Assembly (NCBI GenBank): GCA_902774035.1
Contig: CACYHA010000011.1
Location: forward strand, 1-64,000
Length of the DNA: 64,000 nucleotides
Direction: 5' to 3'
Source: Oscillospiraceae bacterium
GTDB taxonomy: Bacteria > Bacillota > Clostridia > Oscillospirales > Acutalibacteraceae
Of the stretch, positions 17,705 to 26,415 are shown piece by piece; position 1 is the stretch's first letter, and each line of letters starts with the position of its first letter. Under the pieces are notes generated by a model. That model saw nothing but the letters and a program-made list of their open reading frames with translations. It was not told the origin of the DNA and did not search any database. Both the position numbers and the translations under genes were made by a program.

Positions 17705-17753
17705 TTGACATCTTCTGTAATTCGTCGTACACTGAAGTTATCAATTCGACGAA
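17705..17753 (+). promoter_or_regulatory. Promoter and inverted repeat of the second EEP gene
   Basis: TTGACA (17705-17710) and TACACT (17728-17733) are 17 bp apart. TTCGTCG (17721-17727) and CGACGAA (17747-17753) form an inverted repeat flanking the -10 and start site, a plausible operator. Confidence 0.65.
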
Positions 17754-17765
17754 AGGAGCTTCCCC

Positions 17766-18662
17766 ATGCAAACGATCCAGACCTTCTTCCTTGACCGCAA
17801 AGCCAACCTCACCGCCCTTGTGCTTGCCGTGCTGATGATGCTCGGCCGCTACGCTCCGGCCGATCTTTCGATCACCGACGCGCCGGAACGTGCCGAGGGC
17901 GCGACCCGCGTGATCTCCTTCAACCTGCGCTGCAAGGACGACATCTACGGCAGCGTGAAAAACCGCGGGAAGTTCATCCTCGCCGCGCTGGAAGCCTACG
18001 CCCCGGATTCCTTCGGCGTGCAGGAGGCGACCGCACAGTGGCTGAAGCTGCTGGACGAAGGTCTCGGCGACCGCTACGCCCGGGTGGGCGTCGGCCGCGA
18101 CAGCAGCAAGAACACGGAGTACAGCGCCGTCTATTACCGCACGGACAAGTTCGAACTGCTCGATTCCGGCACACGCTGGCTTTCCAAAACCCCCGACAAG
18201 GCCGGCAGCAAGGACTTTTTGTCGTCCCTGCCGCGCATCTGTACCTGGGCGACGCTGAAAAACAGGCAGACCGGCAAGGTCTATACCCACCTGAACACCC
18301 ACCTCGACCATGTGCTGGAATCCACCCGGGAGCAGCAGGCGCAGGTGCTCGTGGCGCAGGCGAAAGCGCTGGAAGCGAAGGGACCCGTGGTCTGCACGGG
18401 CGATTTCAACACCGAGGAGGGCGCAAAGGCCTACAAGGTCGTTGCCGCCGCGCTGGACGACACGAAGTTCACCGCCGCCGAATCCGACAGCGGCCCGACC
18501 TTCCACGATTACGGCCGCAGGCTCTTCGGCAAGCAAAAGCCGATCGACTTCGTCTTTGTGACCCGCGGCGTTCCTGCGGCGCGTTACAAGATCATCGACA
18601 ACACCATGGACGGGATGTATCTGTCCGATCACTATGGCCTGTGTGCCGACCTTGCGCTGTGA
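17766..18662 (+). CDS. Endonuclease/exonuclease/phosphatase-fold protein
   Basis: 298 aa. An N-terminal hydrophobic stretch (about 13-28) may be a signal anchor. EEP motifs: ISFNLRCKD near 50, VQEATAQW near 82, NTHLDH near 180, TGDFNTEEG near 215 and the terminal SDHYGL, so the metal and catalytic residues are present. It belongs to the branch of secreted or anchored EEP hydrolases acting on phosphodiesters or phosphoinositides; substrate unknown. GAAAGGAG precedes the ATG. A GNAT gene follows after 10 nt, probably in the same transcript. Confidence 0.85.
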   Translation: MQTIQTFFLDRKANLTALVLAVLMMLGRYAPADLSITDAPERAEGATRVISFNLRCKDDIYGSVKNRGKFILAALEAYAPDSFGVQEATAQWLKLLDEGLGDRYARVGVGRDSSKNTEYSAVYYRTDKFELLDSGTRWLSKTPDKAGSKDFLSSLPRICTWATLKNRQTGKVYTHLNTHLDHVLESTREQQAQVLVAQAKALEAKGPVVCTGDFNTEEGAKAYKVVAAALDDTKFTAAESDSGPTFHDYGRRLFGKQKPIDFVFVTRGVPAARYKIIDNTMDGMYLSDHYGLCADLAL

Positions 18663-18672
18663 GGGAAACACC

Positions 18673-19077
18673 ATGAATGTCGCCTTTGCCGAAGAGCATG
18701 ATTTTACAAGCGCCGAGCTGGAGCGGCTGTTTCTTTCCGTCGGCTGGTCGTCGGGGCATTTTCCGGAAAAGCTCGTACTTGCTATGCGGGGCTTTTCCAC
18801 AGTTGTCTGCGCCCGTGCCGACGGCAAGCTCGTCGGACTCATCTGCGCCATGGACGACGGCGTCATGAACGCCTATGTGCATTATCTGCTGGTGGATCCC
18901 GCCTTTCAGGGCGAAGCCATCGGCCGCACACTGGTTGCCCGCGTGAAGGAGAAGTATGCCGATTTTTTGCGCATCGCCGTGATCGCCTATAACGACGAGC
19001 GGCAATTCTATGAGAACTGCGGCTTTGTCAAAAGCGCCGACGCTTCTCCCATGTTCATCACCTCCCTCTGGACGTGA
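18673..19077 (+). CDS. Small GNAT N-acetyltransferase
   Basis: 134 aa, the length of a minimal GNAT domain. VCARADGKLVGLICAMDDG and YLLVDPAFQGEAIGRTLVARV show the central strand and the acetyl-CoA-binding loop (Q-x-x-G-x-G/A form, here QGEAIG). It ends with FYENCGFVKSADASPMFITS, typical of this fold. Acyl acceptor unknown. The ATG at 18673 follows GAGGG and lies 10 nt after the EEP stop. Confidence 0.85.
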   Translation: MNVAFAEEHDFTSAELERLFLSVGWSSGHFPEKLVLAMRGFSTVVCARADGKLVGLICAMDDGVMNAYVHYLLVDPAFQGEAIGRTLVARVKEKYADFLRIAVIAYNDERQFYENCGFVKSADASPMFITSLWT

Positions 19078-19095
19078 GGGGGCTACGCGACCTTT

Positions 19096-19134
19096 AAAAT
19101 CCGTGCCTTTTCTGTTGTTGGGTGCGGATTTTTT
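19096..19134 (+). terminator. Terminator before the str block
   Basis: AAAATCCG (19096-19103) pairs with CGGATTTT (19125-19132), with additional Ts. Confidence 0.65.
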
Positions 19135-19238
19135 GCGTTTCTTTGGTCAAAACTACCCATGAAATCCCACGCGGCGCTTTTGAAACTGAGAAGAATGCCA
19201 AAAATGCCGAAATTCCTTGATTTTTCAAGGGTTTCCTG

Positions 19239-19267
19239 TTGACAAAGCGGCTTCTTTGGTGTAAAAT
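19239..19267 (+). promoter_or_regulatory. Strong promoter of the rpsL-rpsG-fusA block
   Basis: Consensus TTGACA (19239-19244) and TAAAAT (19262-19267) are 17 bp apart. The first codon follows 72 nt later, leaving a short leader. No rpoB/rpoC lies upstream in this window, so the ribosomal block has its own promoter. Confidence 0.85.
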
Positions 19268-19339
19268 AATCCGGTCTATGGTATCGTCGACGAATAGGCG
19301 GCGGAACATGGAACATTTTGAAGAAAGGAGATGCGTCAC

Positions 19340-19762
19340 TTGCCAACCTTTAACCAGTTAGTTCGCAACGGCAGAGAAACTCTCGTCAAGAAGCCGAAGG
19401 CTCCGGCACTTCTGAAGGGTCTGAACTCCAAGAAGAACGTCATGACCGACCACAACTCCCCGCAAAAGCGCGGCGTTTGCACAGCAGTCAAGACGGCGAC
19501 CCCGAAAAAGCCGAACTCCGCCCTTCGTAAGATCGCCAGAGTTCGTCTCACCAACGGAATCGAAGTTTCCGCTTATATTCCGGGCGTGGGTCACAATCTG
19601 CAGGAGCACTCCGTCGTGCTCATCCGCGGCGGCCGTGTCAAGGATCTTCCCGGTGTGCGTTACCACATCGTCCGCGGTACACTCGATACCCAGGGCGTGA
19701 GCGGAAGAATGCAGGCCCGTTCCAAGTACGGTGCCAAGCGTCCGAAGGCTGCCAAGAAATGA
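19340..19762 (+). CDS. rpsL: 30S ribosomal protein S12
   Basis: 140 aa. S12 shapes the decoding centre. The start is TTG at 19340: it gives the conserved [12 protein letters not shown]-terminus with AAGGAG 9 nt upstream, whereas the in-frame ATG at 19331 directly touches the Shine-Dalgarno. The loops around [11 protein letters not shown] and [13 protein letters not shown] are intact, including the lysines whose substitution gives streptomycin resistance, so the allele looks streptomycin-sensitive. It is followed by an unusually structured 204-nt gap before rpsG. Confidence 0.98.
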   Translation: MPTFNQLVRNGRETLVKKPKAPALLKGLNSKKNVMTDHNSPQKRGVCTAVKTATPKKPNSALRKIARVRLTNGIEVSAYIPGVGHNLQEHSVVLIRGGRVKDLPGVRYHIVRGTLDTQGVSGRMQARSKYGAKRPKAAKK

Positions 19763-19801
19763 TTGCCGTTTCGGTGATTGTTTCGCACTGAAAAGTGCAC
19801 C

Positions 19802-19907
19802 TTCCGTGAAAACGGAAAAACAAAATTTGACAAAATCTTCTTGCACCCCTGACGGAAAGCGTCAGAATGCAGTGTATATATATGGATATATGCCTCTGCA
19901 TTGGTGC
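19802..19907 (+). ncRNA. Structured S12-S7 intercistronic leader
   Basis: Hairpin TTCCGT/ACGGAA (19802-19807 with 19812-19817, GAAA loop) is followed by a compact three-way junction. Its outer stem is GCACC 19843-19847 with GGTGC 19903-19907; the arms are CTGAC 19849-19853/GTCAG 19861-19865 and AATGCAG 19866-19872/CTGCATT 19896-19902. The helices abut exactly. In E. coli the S12-S7 gap is where S7 represses its own operon; a similar role is inferred here. Confidence 0.55.
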
Positions 19908-19966
19908 CGACGGGAATTTGTCACTCGAGTACCTATGATATCATTACTATGAAGGAGGGAAGCGCA

Positions 19967-20437
19967 GTGCCAAGAAGAGGCCAGATTGCAAAACGTGACG
20001 TTTTGCCAGATCCGCTTTACAACTCAAAGCTCGTCACCCGTCTGATCAACAGTGTGATGTATGACGGCAAAAAGGGCGTTGCCCAGAAGATCGTGTACGA
20101 TGCTTTCGACATCATCAACCAGAAAACAGGCAAGGAGCCCCTGGAGGTTTTCCAGAACGCCATGGAAAATGTCATGCCCGTGCTGGAAGTCAAAGCCCGC
20201 CGCGTCGGCGGTTCCACCTACCAGGTCCCCATCGAGGTTCGTCCGGAACGCAGACAGACCCTCGGCCTTCGCTGGATCACGCTCTATGCCCGCGCAAGAA
20301 GCGAGCGCACGATGAAAGAGCGTCTTGCCAACGAGATCATGGATGCCGTGAACGAGACCGGTTCCGCATTCAAAAAACGCGAAGATACCCACAAGATGGC
20401 AGAAGCCAACAAGGCGTTCGCCCATTTCAGATGGTAA
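19967..20437 (+). CDS. rpsG: 30S ribosomal protein S7
   Basis: 156 aa, the normal length. S7 nucleates assembly of the 30S head and lines the E site. The start is GTG at 19967, giving the conserved [16 protein letters not shown]-terminus, with AAGGAGG 8 nt upstream; an in-frame upstream ATG would overlap that site. The core [16 protein letters not shown] and the C-terminal [15 protein letters not shown] are canonical. Confidence 0.98.
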   Translation: MPRRGQIAKRDVLPDPLYNSKLVTRLINSVMYDGKKGVAQKIVYDAFDIINQKTGKEPLEVFQNAMENVMPVLEVKARRVGGSTYQVPIEVRPERRQTLGLRWITLYARARSERTMKERLANEIMDAVNETGSAFKKREDTHKMAEANKAFAHFRW

Positions 20438-20512
20438 CTTCCCGCTGCCGGTTGCAGTGTATGTTTGTATCCGCACACTGAACATTCAGTTGCGAAACAT
20501 TTGGAGGTAAAA

Positions 20513-22591
20513 ATGCCCAGACAGGTTTCTCTTGAAATGACCAGAAATATCGGCATCATGGCGCACATCGACGCCGGTAAAACCACCACCACCGAGCGCA
20601 TTTTGTTCTATACGGGCAAAACGCACAAGATCGGTGAAACGCACGACGGTGCCGCCACCATGGACTGGATGGCGCAGGAGCAGGAGCGCGGAATCACGAT
20701 TACTTCCGCCGCAACGACCTGCTTCTGGAAGGAGCACCGCATCAACATCATCGACACCCCGGGGCACGTGGACTTCACGGTGGAAGTGGAACGCTCCCTG
20801 CGCGTGCTCGACGGTTCTGTCACCGTGCTTTGCGCAAAAGGCGGCGTGGAGCCCCAGTCCGAAACGGTCTGGCGTCAGGCAGATAAATATCATGTTCCCC
20901 GCATGGTCTATGTCAACAAGATGGACATCATGGGCGCGGATTTTTACAACGTGCTGACCATGATGAAGGAACGCCTGAAATGCAACGCCGTTCCCATTCA
21001 GCTCCCCATCGGTGCGGAAGCCGATTTCAAAGGCATCATCGACCTGGTGCGTATGCGCGCCGAAGTCTACTATGACGACATGGGTCTCGATGTCCGCGAC
21101 GAAGAGATCCCGGCCGACATGGCGGAGCTTGCAAAGAAATACCACGACGCGCTGATCGAAGCCGTTTCCGAGCAGGACGAAGCCCTCATGGAAAAATTCT
21201 TTGAAGGCGAGGAGCCGACGATCGACGAGATCAAGGCCTGCATCCGCAAGGCGACGATCGACAACCTGATGGTTCCCGTTTGCTGCGGCACTTCCTACCG
21301 CAACAAGGGCGTGCAGCTTTTGCTGGACGCTGTGGTCGATTTCATGCCCTCTCCGCTGGACGTTCCCGCCATCACCGGCGTGAACCCGAAGACGGACGCG
21401 GAAGAAAGCCGCCCGTCTTCCGACAACGAGCCGTTCTCCGCGCTGGCGTTCAAGATCGCCACCGACCCCTACGTCGGAAAGCTCTGCTTCTTCCGTGTCT
21501 ATTCCGGCACGGTAAACGCAGGCTCCACGGTGTTCAACTCCGTCAAGCAGAACCATGAGCGTCTGGGACGCATCCTGCAGATGCACGCGAATCACCGGCA
21601 GGACATTGAAACCGTTTACGCGGGCGACATCGCCGCTGCGGTGGGTCTCAAGAACACCACCACGGGCGACACGCTCTGCGACGCGAAACACCCGATCATC
21701 CTCGAATCGATGGAGTTCCCCGAACCCGTCATCCGTGTTGCCATTGAACCGAAGACCAAGGCCGGCCAGGAAAAAATGGGCATCGCCCTGCAAAAGCTGG
21801 CGGAAGAGGATCCGACCTTCAAGTGCTACACCGACGAGGAGACCGGACAGACCATCATCGCCGGCATGGGCGAGCTGCACCTGGAGATCATCGTGGACCG
21901 TATGCTCCGCGAATTCAAGGTGGAGGCCAACGTCGGCAAACCCCAGGTGGCCTATCGCGAGACCATCACCCGCGCGGCGGACGAGGATTGCAAATACTCC
22001 CGACAGTCCGGCGGCCGCGGCCAGTACGGCCACGTCAAAATCAAGATCGAACCCAACCCCGAAAAGGGCTATGAGTTCGTCAACGCCATCGTCGGCGGCG
22101 TCATTCCGAAGGAATACATCCCGGCTGTGGAAGCGGGCATCAAAGGCGCCATGCTTTCCGGCACGCTGGCAGGCTACAACGTCGTGGACGTGAAGGTCAC
22201 GCTCTACGACGGCTCCTACCACGAGGTGGACTCTTCGGAAATGGCCTTCAAGATCGCCGGTTCCATGGCTTTCAAAAACGCGATGCGCAAAGCTGCGCCC
22301 GTGCTGATGGAACCGATGATGAAGGTTGCCGTGATCACGCCCGATGAATACATGGGCGACGTGATCGGCGACATCAACGCCCGCCGCGGCGTGATGCAGG
22401 GCATGGAGACCCGCACCGGCGCAACGCAGATCAATGCGTTCATCCCGCTGGCGTCCATGTTCGGCTATGCGACCGACCTGCGTTCCAAGACCCAGGGCCG
22501 CGCCCAGTATTCCATGGAGCCGAGCCACTATGTCGAGGTCCCGAAGTCGATCGCGGAAGGAATTGTTTCGGAAAGATCGAAGAGCAACTGA
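20513..22591 (+). CDS. fusA: Elongation factor G
   Basis: 692 aa, the usual length. It is the GTPase that drives ribosomal translocation. G1 is [13 protein letters not shown], the effector loop contains [14 protein letters not shown]3 is DTPGHVDFT and G4 NKMD. Domains III-V are complete, ending in the normal [15 protein letters not shown]...[17 protein letters not shown] segment. The ATG at 20513 follows GGAGG. It lies 75 nt after rpsG and is probably co-transcribed; tuf downstream has a further promoter. Confidence 0.98.
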   Translation: MPRQVSLEMTRNIGIMAHIDAGKTTTTERILFYTGKTHKIGETHDGAATMDWMAQEQERGITITSAATTCFWKEHRINIIDTPGHVDFTVEVERSLRVLDGSVTVLCAKGGVEPQSETVWRQADKYHVPRMVYVNKMDIMGADFYNVLTMMKERLKCNAVPIQLPIGAEADFKGIIDLVRMRAEVYYDDMGLDVRDEEIPADMAELAKKYHDALIEAVSEQDEALMEKFFEGEEPTIDEIKACIRKATIDNLMVPVCCGTSYRNKGVQLLLDAVVDFMPSPLDVPAITGVNPKTDAEESRPSSDNEPFSALAFKIATDPYVGKLCFFRVYSGTVNAGSTVFNSVKQNHERLGRILQMHANHRQDIETVYAGDIAAAVGLKNTTTGDTLCDAKHPIILESMEFPEPVIRVAIEPKTKAGQEKMGIALQKLAEEDPTFKCYTDEETGQTIIAGMGELHLEIIVDRMLREFKVEANVGKPQVAYRETITRAADEDCKYSRQSGGRGQYGHVKIKIEPNPEKGYEFVNAIVGGVIPKEYIPAVEAGIKGAMLSGTLAGYNVVDVKVTLYDGSYHEVDSSEMAFKIAGSMAFKNAMRKAAPVLMEPMMKVAVITPDEYMGDVIGDINARRGVMQGMETRTGATQINAFIPLASMFGYATDLRSKTQGRAQYSMEPSHYVEVPKSIAEGIVSERSKSN

Positions 22592-22609
22592 AAAAATCTT
22601 TGAAACCCC

Positions 22610-22638
22610 TTGCAATTCCGAAAGATTCTTGGTATTAT
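22610..22638 (+). promoter_or_regulatory. Internal promoter for tuf
   Basis: TTGCAA (22610-22615) and TATTAT (22633-22638) are 17 bp apart in the 113-nt fusA-tuf gap. Confidence 0.6.
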
Positions 22639-22704
22639 ATCAATATGCAGCCTCGCTGCGAAAATTTGTAACTTCATTGCTAATTATAAAGGAGGAAATT
22701 CCCA

Positions 22705-23805
22705 ATGGCAAAGCAAAAGTTTGAAAGAACAAAGCCCCACGTCAACATCGGCACCATCGGTCACGTTGACCATGGTAAGACGACCCTCACCGCCGCGATC
22801 ACCAAGACCCTCGCTATGAAGGGCGGCGCTGCTTTCGTCGATTACGCAAACATCGACAAGGCTCCCGAAGAGAGAGAACGCGGTATCACCATCAACACCG
22901 CTCACGTGGAATATGAGACGGCTACCCGTCACTATGCGCACGTGGACTGCCCGGGTCATGCCGACTATATCAAGAACATGATCACCGGCGCTGCGCAGAT
23001 GGACGGCGCGATCCTTGTTATCGCTGCAACCGACGGCCCGATGGCGCAGACCAAGGAACACCTTCTGCTTGCCCGTCAGGTTGGCGTGCCCTATATCATC
23101 GTTTTCCTGAACAAGGTTGACCAGGTCGACGACGACGAGCTCCTTGAGCTTGTTGAAATGGAAGTCCGCGAGACCCTCGACGAGTACGAATTCCCCGGCG
23201 ACGACACCCCGATCATCAAGGGTTCCGCCCTCAAGGCGCTCGAGTATGACGGCGGCGACGTGAACGCTCCCGAGATCGCCTGCATCTGGGAACTTATGGA
23301 TGCTGTTGACTCCTATATCCCGACTCCGGACCGTAAGGCTGACCTTCCGTTCCTGATGCCCGTCGAAGACGTCTTCACCATCACCGGCCGCGGCACCGTA
23401 ATGTTCCGCAAGATCCTCGACTATGCCGAGGCCGGCGACAACATCGGCTGCCTGCTGCGCGGTGTTCAGAGAACCGAGATCGAACGCGGCCAGGTGCTTG
23501 CGAAGCCCGGCTCCATTCATCCCCACACCAAGTTCCGCGGCCAGGTTTACGTTCTGACCAAGGATGAAGGCGGCCGTCACACCCCGTTCTTCAACAACTA
23601 TCGTCCGCAGTTCTATTTCCGCACCACCGACGTGACCGGCGTCATCTCCCTTCCCGAAGGCACCGAGATGTGCATGCCCGGCGACAACGTTGAGATGGAC
23701 GTTGAGCTGATCACCGAGATCGCGATCGAAGAAGGCCTTCGTTTCGCTATCCGTGAAGGCGGCCGTACCGTGGGTTCCGGCGTTGTTACCGCGATCAACG
23801 AATAA
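22705..23805 (+). CDS. tuf: Elongation factor Tu with an internal domain-2 deletion
   Basis: 366 aa, against about 395-400 for EF-Tu. The G domain is complete: GHVDHGKTT (G1), DCPGHADY (G3), NKVDQVDD (G4) and a SALKA-type G5. Domain 3 is complete ([33 protein letters not shown]). Domain 2 is not: GRGTV (ending at residue 232, base 23400) runs directly into [12 protein letters not shown], whereas EF-Tu proteins have about 33 residues between these blocks (the TGRVERG strand through TGVE). The reading frame is kept. Loss of these strands should break the beta-barrel that holds the tRNA acceptor end. Causes could be an assembly error, a degenerate second tuf copy or a true deletion. Confidence 0.9.
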   Translation: MAKQKFERTKPHVNIGTIGHVDHGKTTLTAAITKTLAMKGGAAFVDYANIDKAPEERERGITINTAHVEYETATRHYAHVDCPGHADYIKNMITGAAQMDGAILVIAATDGPMAQTKEHLLLARQVGVPYIIVFLNKVDQVDDDELLELVEMEVRETLDEYEFPGDDTPIIKGSALKALEYDGGDVNAPEIACIWELMDAVDSYIPTPDRKADLPFLMPVEDVFTITGRGTVMFRKILDYAEAGDNIGCLLRGVQRTEIERGQVLAKPGSIHPHTKFRGQVYVLTKDEGGRHTPFFNNYRPQFYFRTTDVTGVISLPEGTEMCMPGDNVEMDVELITEIAIEEGLRFAIREGGRTVGSGVVTAINE

Positions 23806-23822
23806 TTGACCGACTGACAAAC

Positions 23823-23852
23823 AAAAACCGTCGCAGCAGCGGCGGTTTTTTT
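23823..23852 (+). terminator. tuf terminator
   Basis: AAAAACCGTCGC pairs with GCGGCGGTTTTT (one wobble), ending in seven Ts. The multi-hairpin element begins at the next base. Confidence 0.85.
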
Positions 23853-24001
23853 CGCACGGCCCAGCCGTGCGCAGGGGGGCGGCGGCGAAACCGCGCAGCG
23901 AAGCTGCGCGAAAAAGGAGCGCAAAGGCACGCGGCGAAGGAAAGCGGCGCCGCCTGCGCTCCTTTTTGCATCGTACTTTGCACGATGCGTTTCGCCGCCG
24001 C
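23853..24001. repeat. Multi-hairpin GC-rich element, copy 2
   Basis: It has the same architecture and orientation as 17530-17680. A: CGCACGGC 23853-23860/23864-23871. Outer 13-bp stem: 23879-23891/23989-24001 (GCGGCGGCGAAAC). Inside lie B CGCGCAGC 23892-23899/23903-23910, C AAAAAGGAGCGCA 23911-23923/23955-23967, and D GCATCGT 23968-23974/23982-23988. A and the outer stem keep their sequence; C and D differ from copy 1 but pair perfectly. No hairpin E was found. Confidence 0.85.
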
Positions 24002-24780
24002 AGCAACAATTGTCACGCAGTCGCTACCACGCGAGTCTTCCCCATTTCAATGGGGAAGTCGCAGAAGAAAGGCTCCTGTGGAGCGTTTCTTCGTTGCGAT
24101 AGGATTCTCTTGTCGCGGCAGCGGCAAGACACCTTCAAGAGGACCGCTCGCCGAAGGCGAGTGGTGGAAGGGGTCGGGAACGTAACAATCAACCTGCATC
24201 TGTCTATATATTATGATATTCCTGCCGCTTCGACTCATCATCTGCCGCAACCTTTACTTTCACATTTCGGAGCCTCCGGCGGGTCCATTCTTTCTCTTTG
24301 TCTTGTCAAAGAGAAAGAATGGACGAAGAAAGAGAAACCGCTTGGGTTCCGGTACGGCGAAAGAAGGACAGCCGTTTGCGCGTTGCTGCGGATCCTTTCT
24401 CTCTTAACACAGCAACTTTTTTCGCTTTGGATTTTCTCACACCTCCGCCGCGCAAGCCGTCTGTCATTTCGCCTACCGCTGACAAACGGAATGGGCGGGG
24501 ATTTTTTCTTTTGTCGAAAAGGTCATTTTTTGATCGAACACCCGCTTTCGCCCAAGAACGCCTTTGCGCAGCGTGAGACGTGGATTTGCATCGTGACAAG
24601 ATAACTTTAGATTGAAACCTGTCGACTGAAGCTGCGCATTTGCAAACACGAGGATGAATGAGCACTCTGGCGAGGCATGAAGCGCGAACTTTTTCCGATT
24701 TTTGCACGGGACCGCGTCAACGTCCTCTTTTCTCTCTCGCACCCTGCCCCCCTCTCCTCCAAACGCCCTTTTCGTCGAAA
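24002..24780. other. Gene-free region with a chain of inverted repeats
   Basis: No credible gene is seen. Hairpins follow one another: CTTCCCCA/TGGGGAAG (24037-24058), a GAAGAAA/TTTCTTC stem with inner GCTCC/GGAGC (about 24060-24099), and GACACCTTC/GAAGGGGTC (24128-24175) enclosing CTCGCC/GGCGAG. Farther on, a 17-bp perfect inverted repeat pairs 24284-24300 with 24307-24323 over a 6-nt loop. The long plus-strand ORF across the region has arginine- and serine-rich composition unlike its neighbours and no start signal. Nothing was recognised from 24330 to 24780. Confidence 0.5.
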
Positions 24781-24788
24781 ACTATCCA

Positions 24789-24817
24789 TTGCATTTTTCG
24801 TTCGTTTGTGGTAAACT
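24789..24817 (+). promoter_or_regulatory. Promoter of the pyruvyl-transferase-like gene
   Basis: TTGCAT (24789-24794) and TAAACT (24812-24817) are 17 bp apart, 39 bp before the ATG. Confidence 0.65.
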
Positions 24818-24855
24818 AAAAGCGACCGATATAAGACTCACGCGGAGGTACAGCC

Positions 24856-26319
24856 ATGAGAATCCTGATGCGCGGCGCGATCGACCCCCTGACCGATATG
24901 AATCCCGCAAAATTCATCATCGAAAACCACACCGGCGGCAACATCGGCAACATGATCTTTACCAACAGCATTGCACGCACGCTGCTGGTGGACGAAAACA
25001 CCGTGATCGACTATGTGGATCTGCGCCGCCAAAAGCTGAACGACGCCTATGCCGCCTTTGTCAACGAGACCTATGATTATTTTCTGATCCCCCTCGCCAA
25101 CGCTTTCAAAAGCACAAATTATGACGAGCTGATGATCATCACGGATTTCGTGAAGAAGCTGAAGATCCCCTGCTGCATCATCGGCGTCGGGATCCAGCGC
25201 ACGATCTCCAAGGATCGGTTCTCCGAGGTTTACCCCCATTGCGCCGAGGCAAAGGCTATGGTTGCTGCCGTGCTGGAAAAATCGCCGATGATCGGTGTGC
25301 GCGGCGAGCTGACCGGCGAGTTTTTGAAGGACCTCGGCTTTTTGCCGGAAAAGGATTACACCGTCATCGGCTGCCCGTCGATGTTCACCTACGGCGGTAC
25401 CCTGCCCGAGATCAAGCCGACGGTGCTCAGCGAAGATTCCGTGATCTCCTTCAACTCCAAGGTTGAATTTGAAACGCTGGAGGGCTACCGCCCCTTTGTG
25501 GAGTTTGCAAAACGGAACATGCCGCTGTTCCCGAACATGATCTATGTGCAGCAGCAGATCGACGACGTGCGCATGATCTATCTGGATTCCATCAAACAGG
25601 AGCTGCGCAAAAAGAAAAATTACGATGTTTCCAAGGCGGTCAGCTTCACGAACATTCCCGCCTGGATCGACTATTTCCGCGAGAACGTGGATTTTTCCTT
25701 CGGTTCGCGCATCCATGGCAACGTCGCCGCGATCCTCGCCGGTGTGCCGTCCGTCGCCGTGCCTTTTGACCGCCGTGTGCTGGAGCTTGCGGAATACCAC
25801 AACATCCCCTATATCAAGGTCAAGCCCCTGGGCAAATATCAGACCCTTTACGACGTGTTCGAGCAGGCGGACTTTTCCTCCGTGCACCGCGGCCACAGGG
25901 AGCGCTTTGACCATTATCTCGATTTTCTGCACACCCTCGGTCTCGATACGATCTATGACCACGACTATACGGATACAAAGATTCCTTACGACAAGATTAT
26001 GGACGCGCGGAAGTTTCCGGGCGTGATCAAAGCGTATGAGGCCCTGAACGACGCCCAAAAGCTGGAACGCTACAAGGACTCCTTTACGCTTTACCGGGAG
26101 ATCCGCAAGGAGCTGGCGGATACGCTGGACGAAACCAAACGCGACCTTTCCGCCCAGAAAAAAACCGTCAAAAAGCAAGCCGCCGAGCTGGAGCAGCTCA
26201 AAAAGGAAAACGCAGAATTGAAGGAAACGCTGAACCGGAACCCGCTGATGCGCGTTTTGAAGGCGATCCTGCGGCGTCTGCGCCGTCTGCGCAGCAAAAA
26301 AGACGCTCCTTCGGCGTGA
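24856..26319 (+). CDS. Polysaccharide pyruvyl transferase family protein
   Basis: 487 aa. The N-terminus carries HTGGNIGNMIFTNSIARTLL, the nucleotide-sugar-fold start of this family; the core signature is FSFGSRIHGNVAAILAGVPSVAVPFDRR (about 282-309), with CPSMFTYGG upstream. The last 90 residues form a lysine/glutamate-rich coiled coil (about 415-460) and a very basic tail (RRLRRLRSKK), which could bind membrane lipids or a partner. Family members add pyruvate ketals to cell-surface sugars or act as sugar transferases; the substrate is unknown. It stands alone behind its own promoter, with GGAGG before the ATG. Confidence 0.8.
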   Translation: MRILMRGAIDPLTDMNPAKFIIENHTGGNIGNMIFTNSIARTLLVDENTVIDYVDLRRQKLNDAYAAFVNETYDYFLIPLANAFKSTNYDELMIITDFVKKLKIPCCIIGVGIQRTISKDRFSEVYPHCAEAKAMVAAVLEKSPMIGVRGELTGEFLKDLGFLPEKDYTVIGCPSMFTYGGTLPEIKPTVLSEDSVISFNSKVEFETLEGYRPFVEFAKRNMPLFPNMIYVQQQIDDVRMIYLDSIKQELRKKKNYDVSKAVSFTNIPAWIDYFRENVDFSFGSRIHGNVAAILAGVPSVAVPFDRRVLELAEYHNIPYIKVKPLGKYQTLYDVFEQADFSSVHRGHRERFDHYLDFLHTLGLDTIYDHDYTDTKIPYDKIMDARKFPGVIKAYEALNDAQKLERYKDSFTLYREIRKELADTLDETKRDLSAQKKTVKKQAAELEQLKKENAELKETLNRNPLMRVLKAILRRLRRLRSKKDAPSA

Positions 26320-26375
26320 AAAAAGAAAAAAAGCCGGGCTTCACATATCAGGAGAAGCCGCGGTTAGGAAGCGAA

Positions 26376-26408
26376 TAAAAAACATTGCGGCAGGTTTCTG
26401 CCGCAATG
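26376..26408 (-). terminator. coaX terminator
   Basis: CATTGCGGCAG (26383-26393) pairs perfectly with CTGCCGCAATG (26398-26408); on the minus strand six Ts follow. Confidence 0.9.
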
Positions 26409-26415
26409 AAATCTT

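Noticed and set aside
23867..24604. 245-aa ORF downstream of tuf
   Set aside because: It crosses the multi-hairpin element and several inverted repeats, has no ribosome binding site and an Arg/Ser-rich composition unlike the neighbours.
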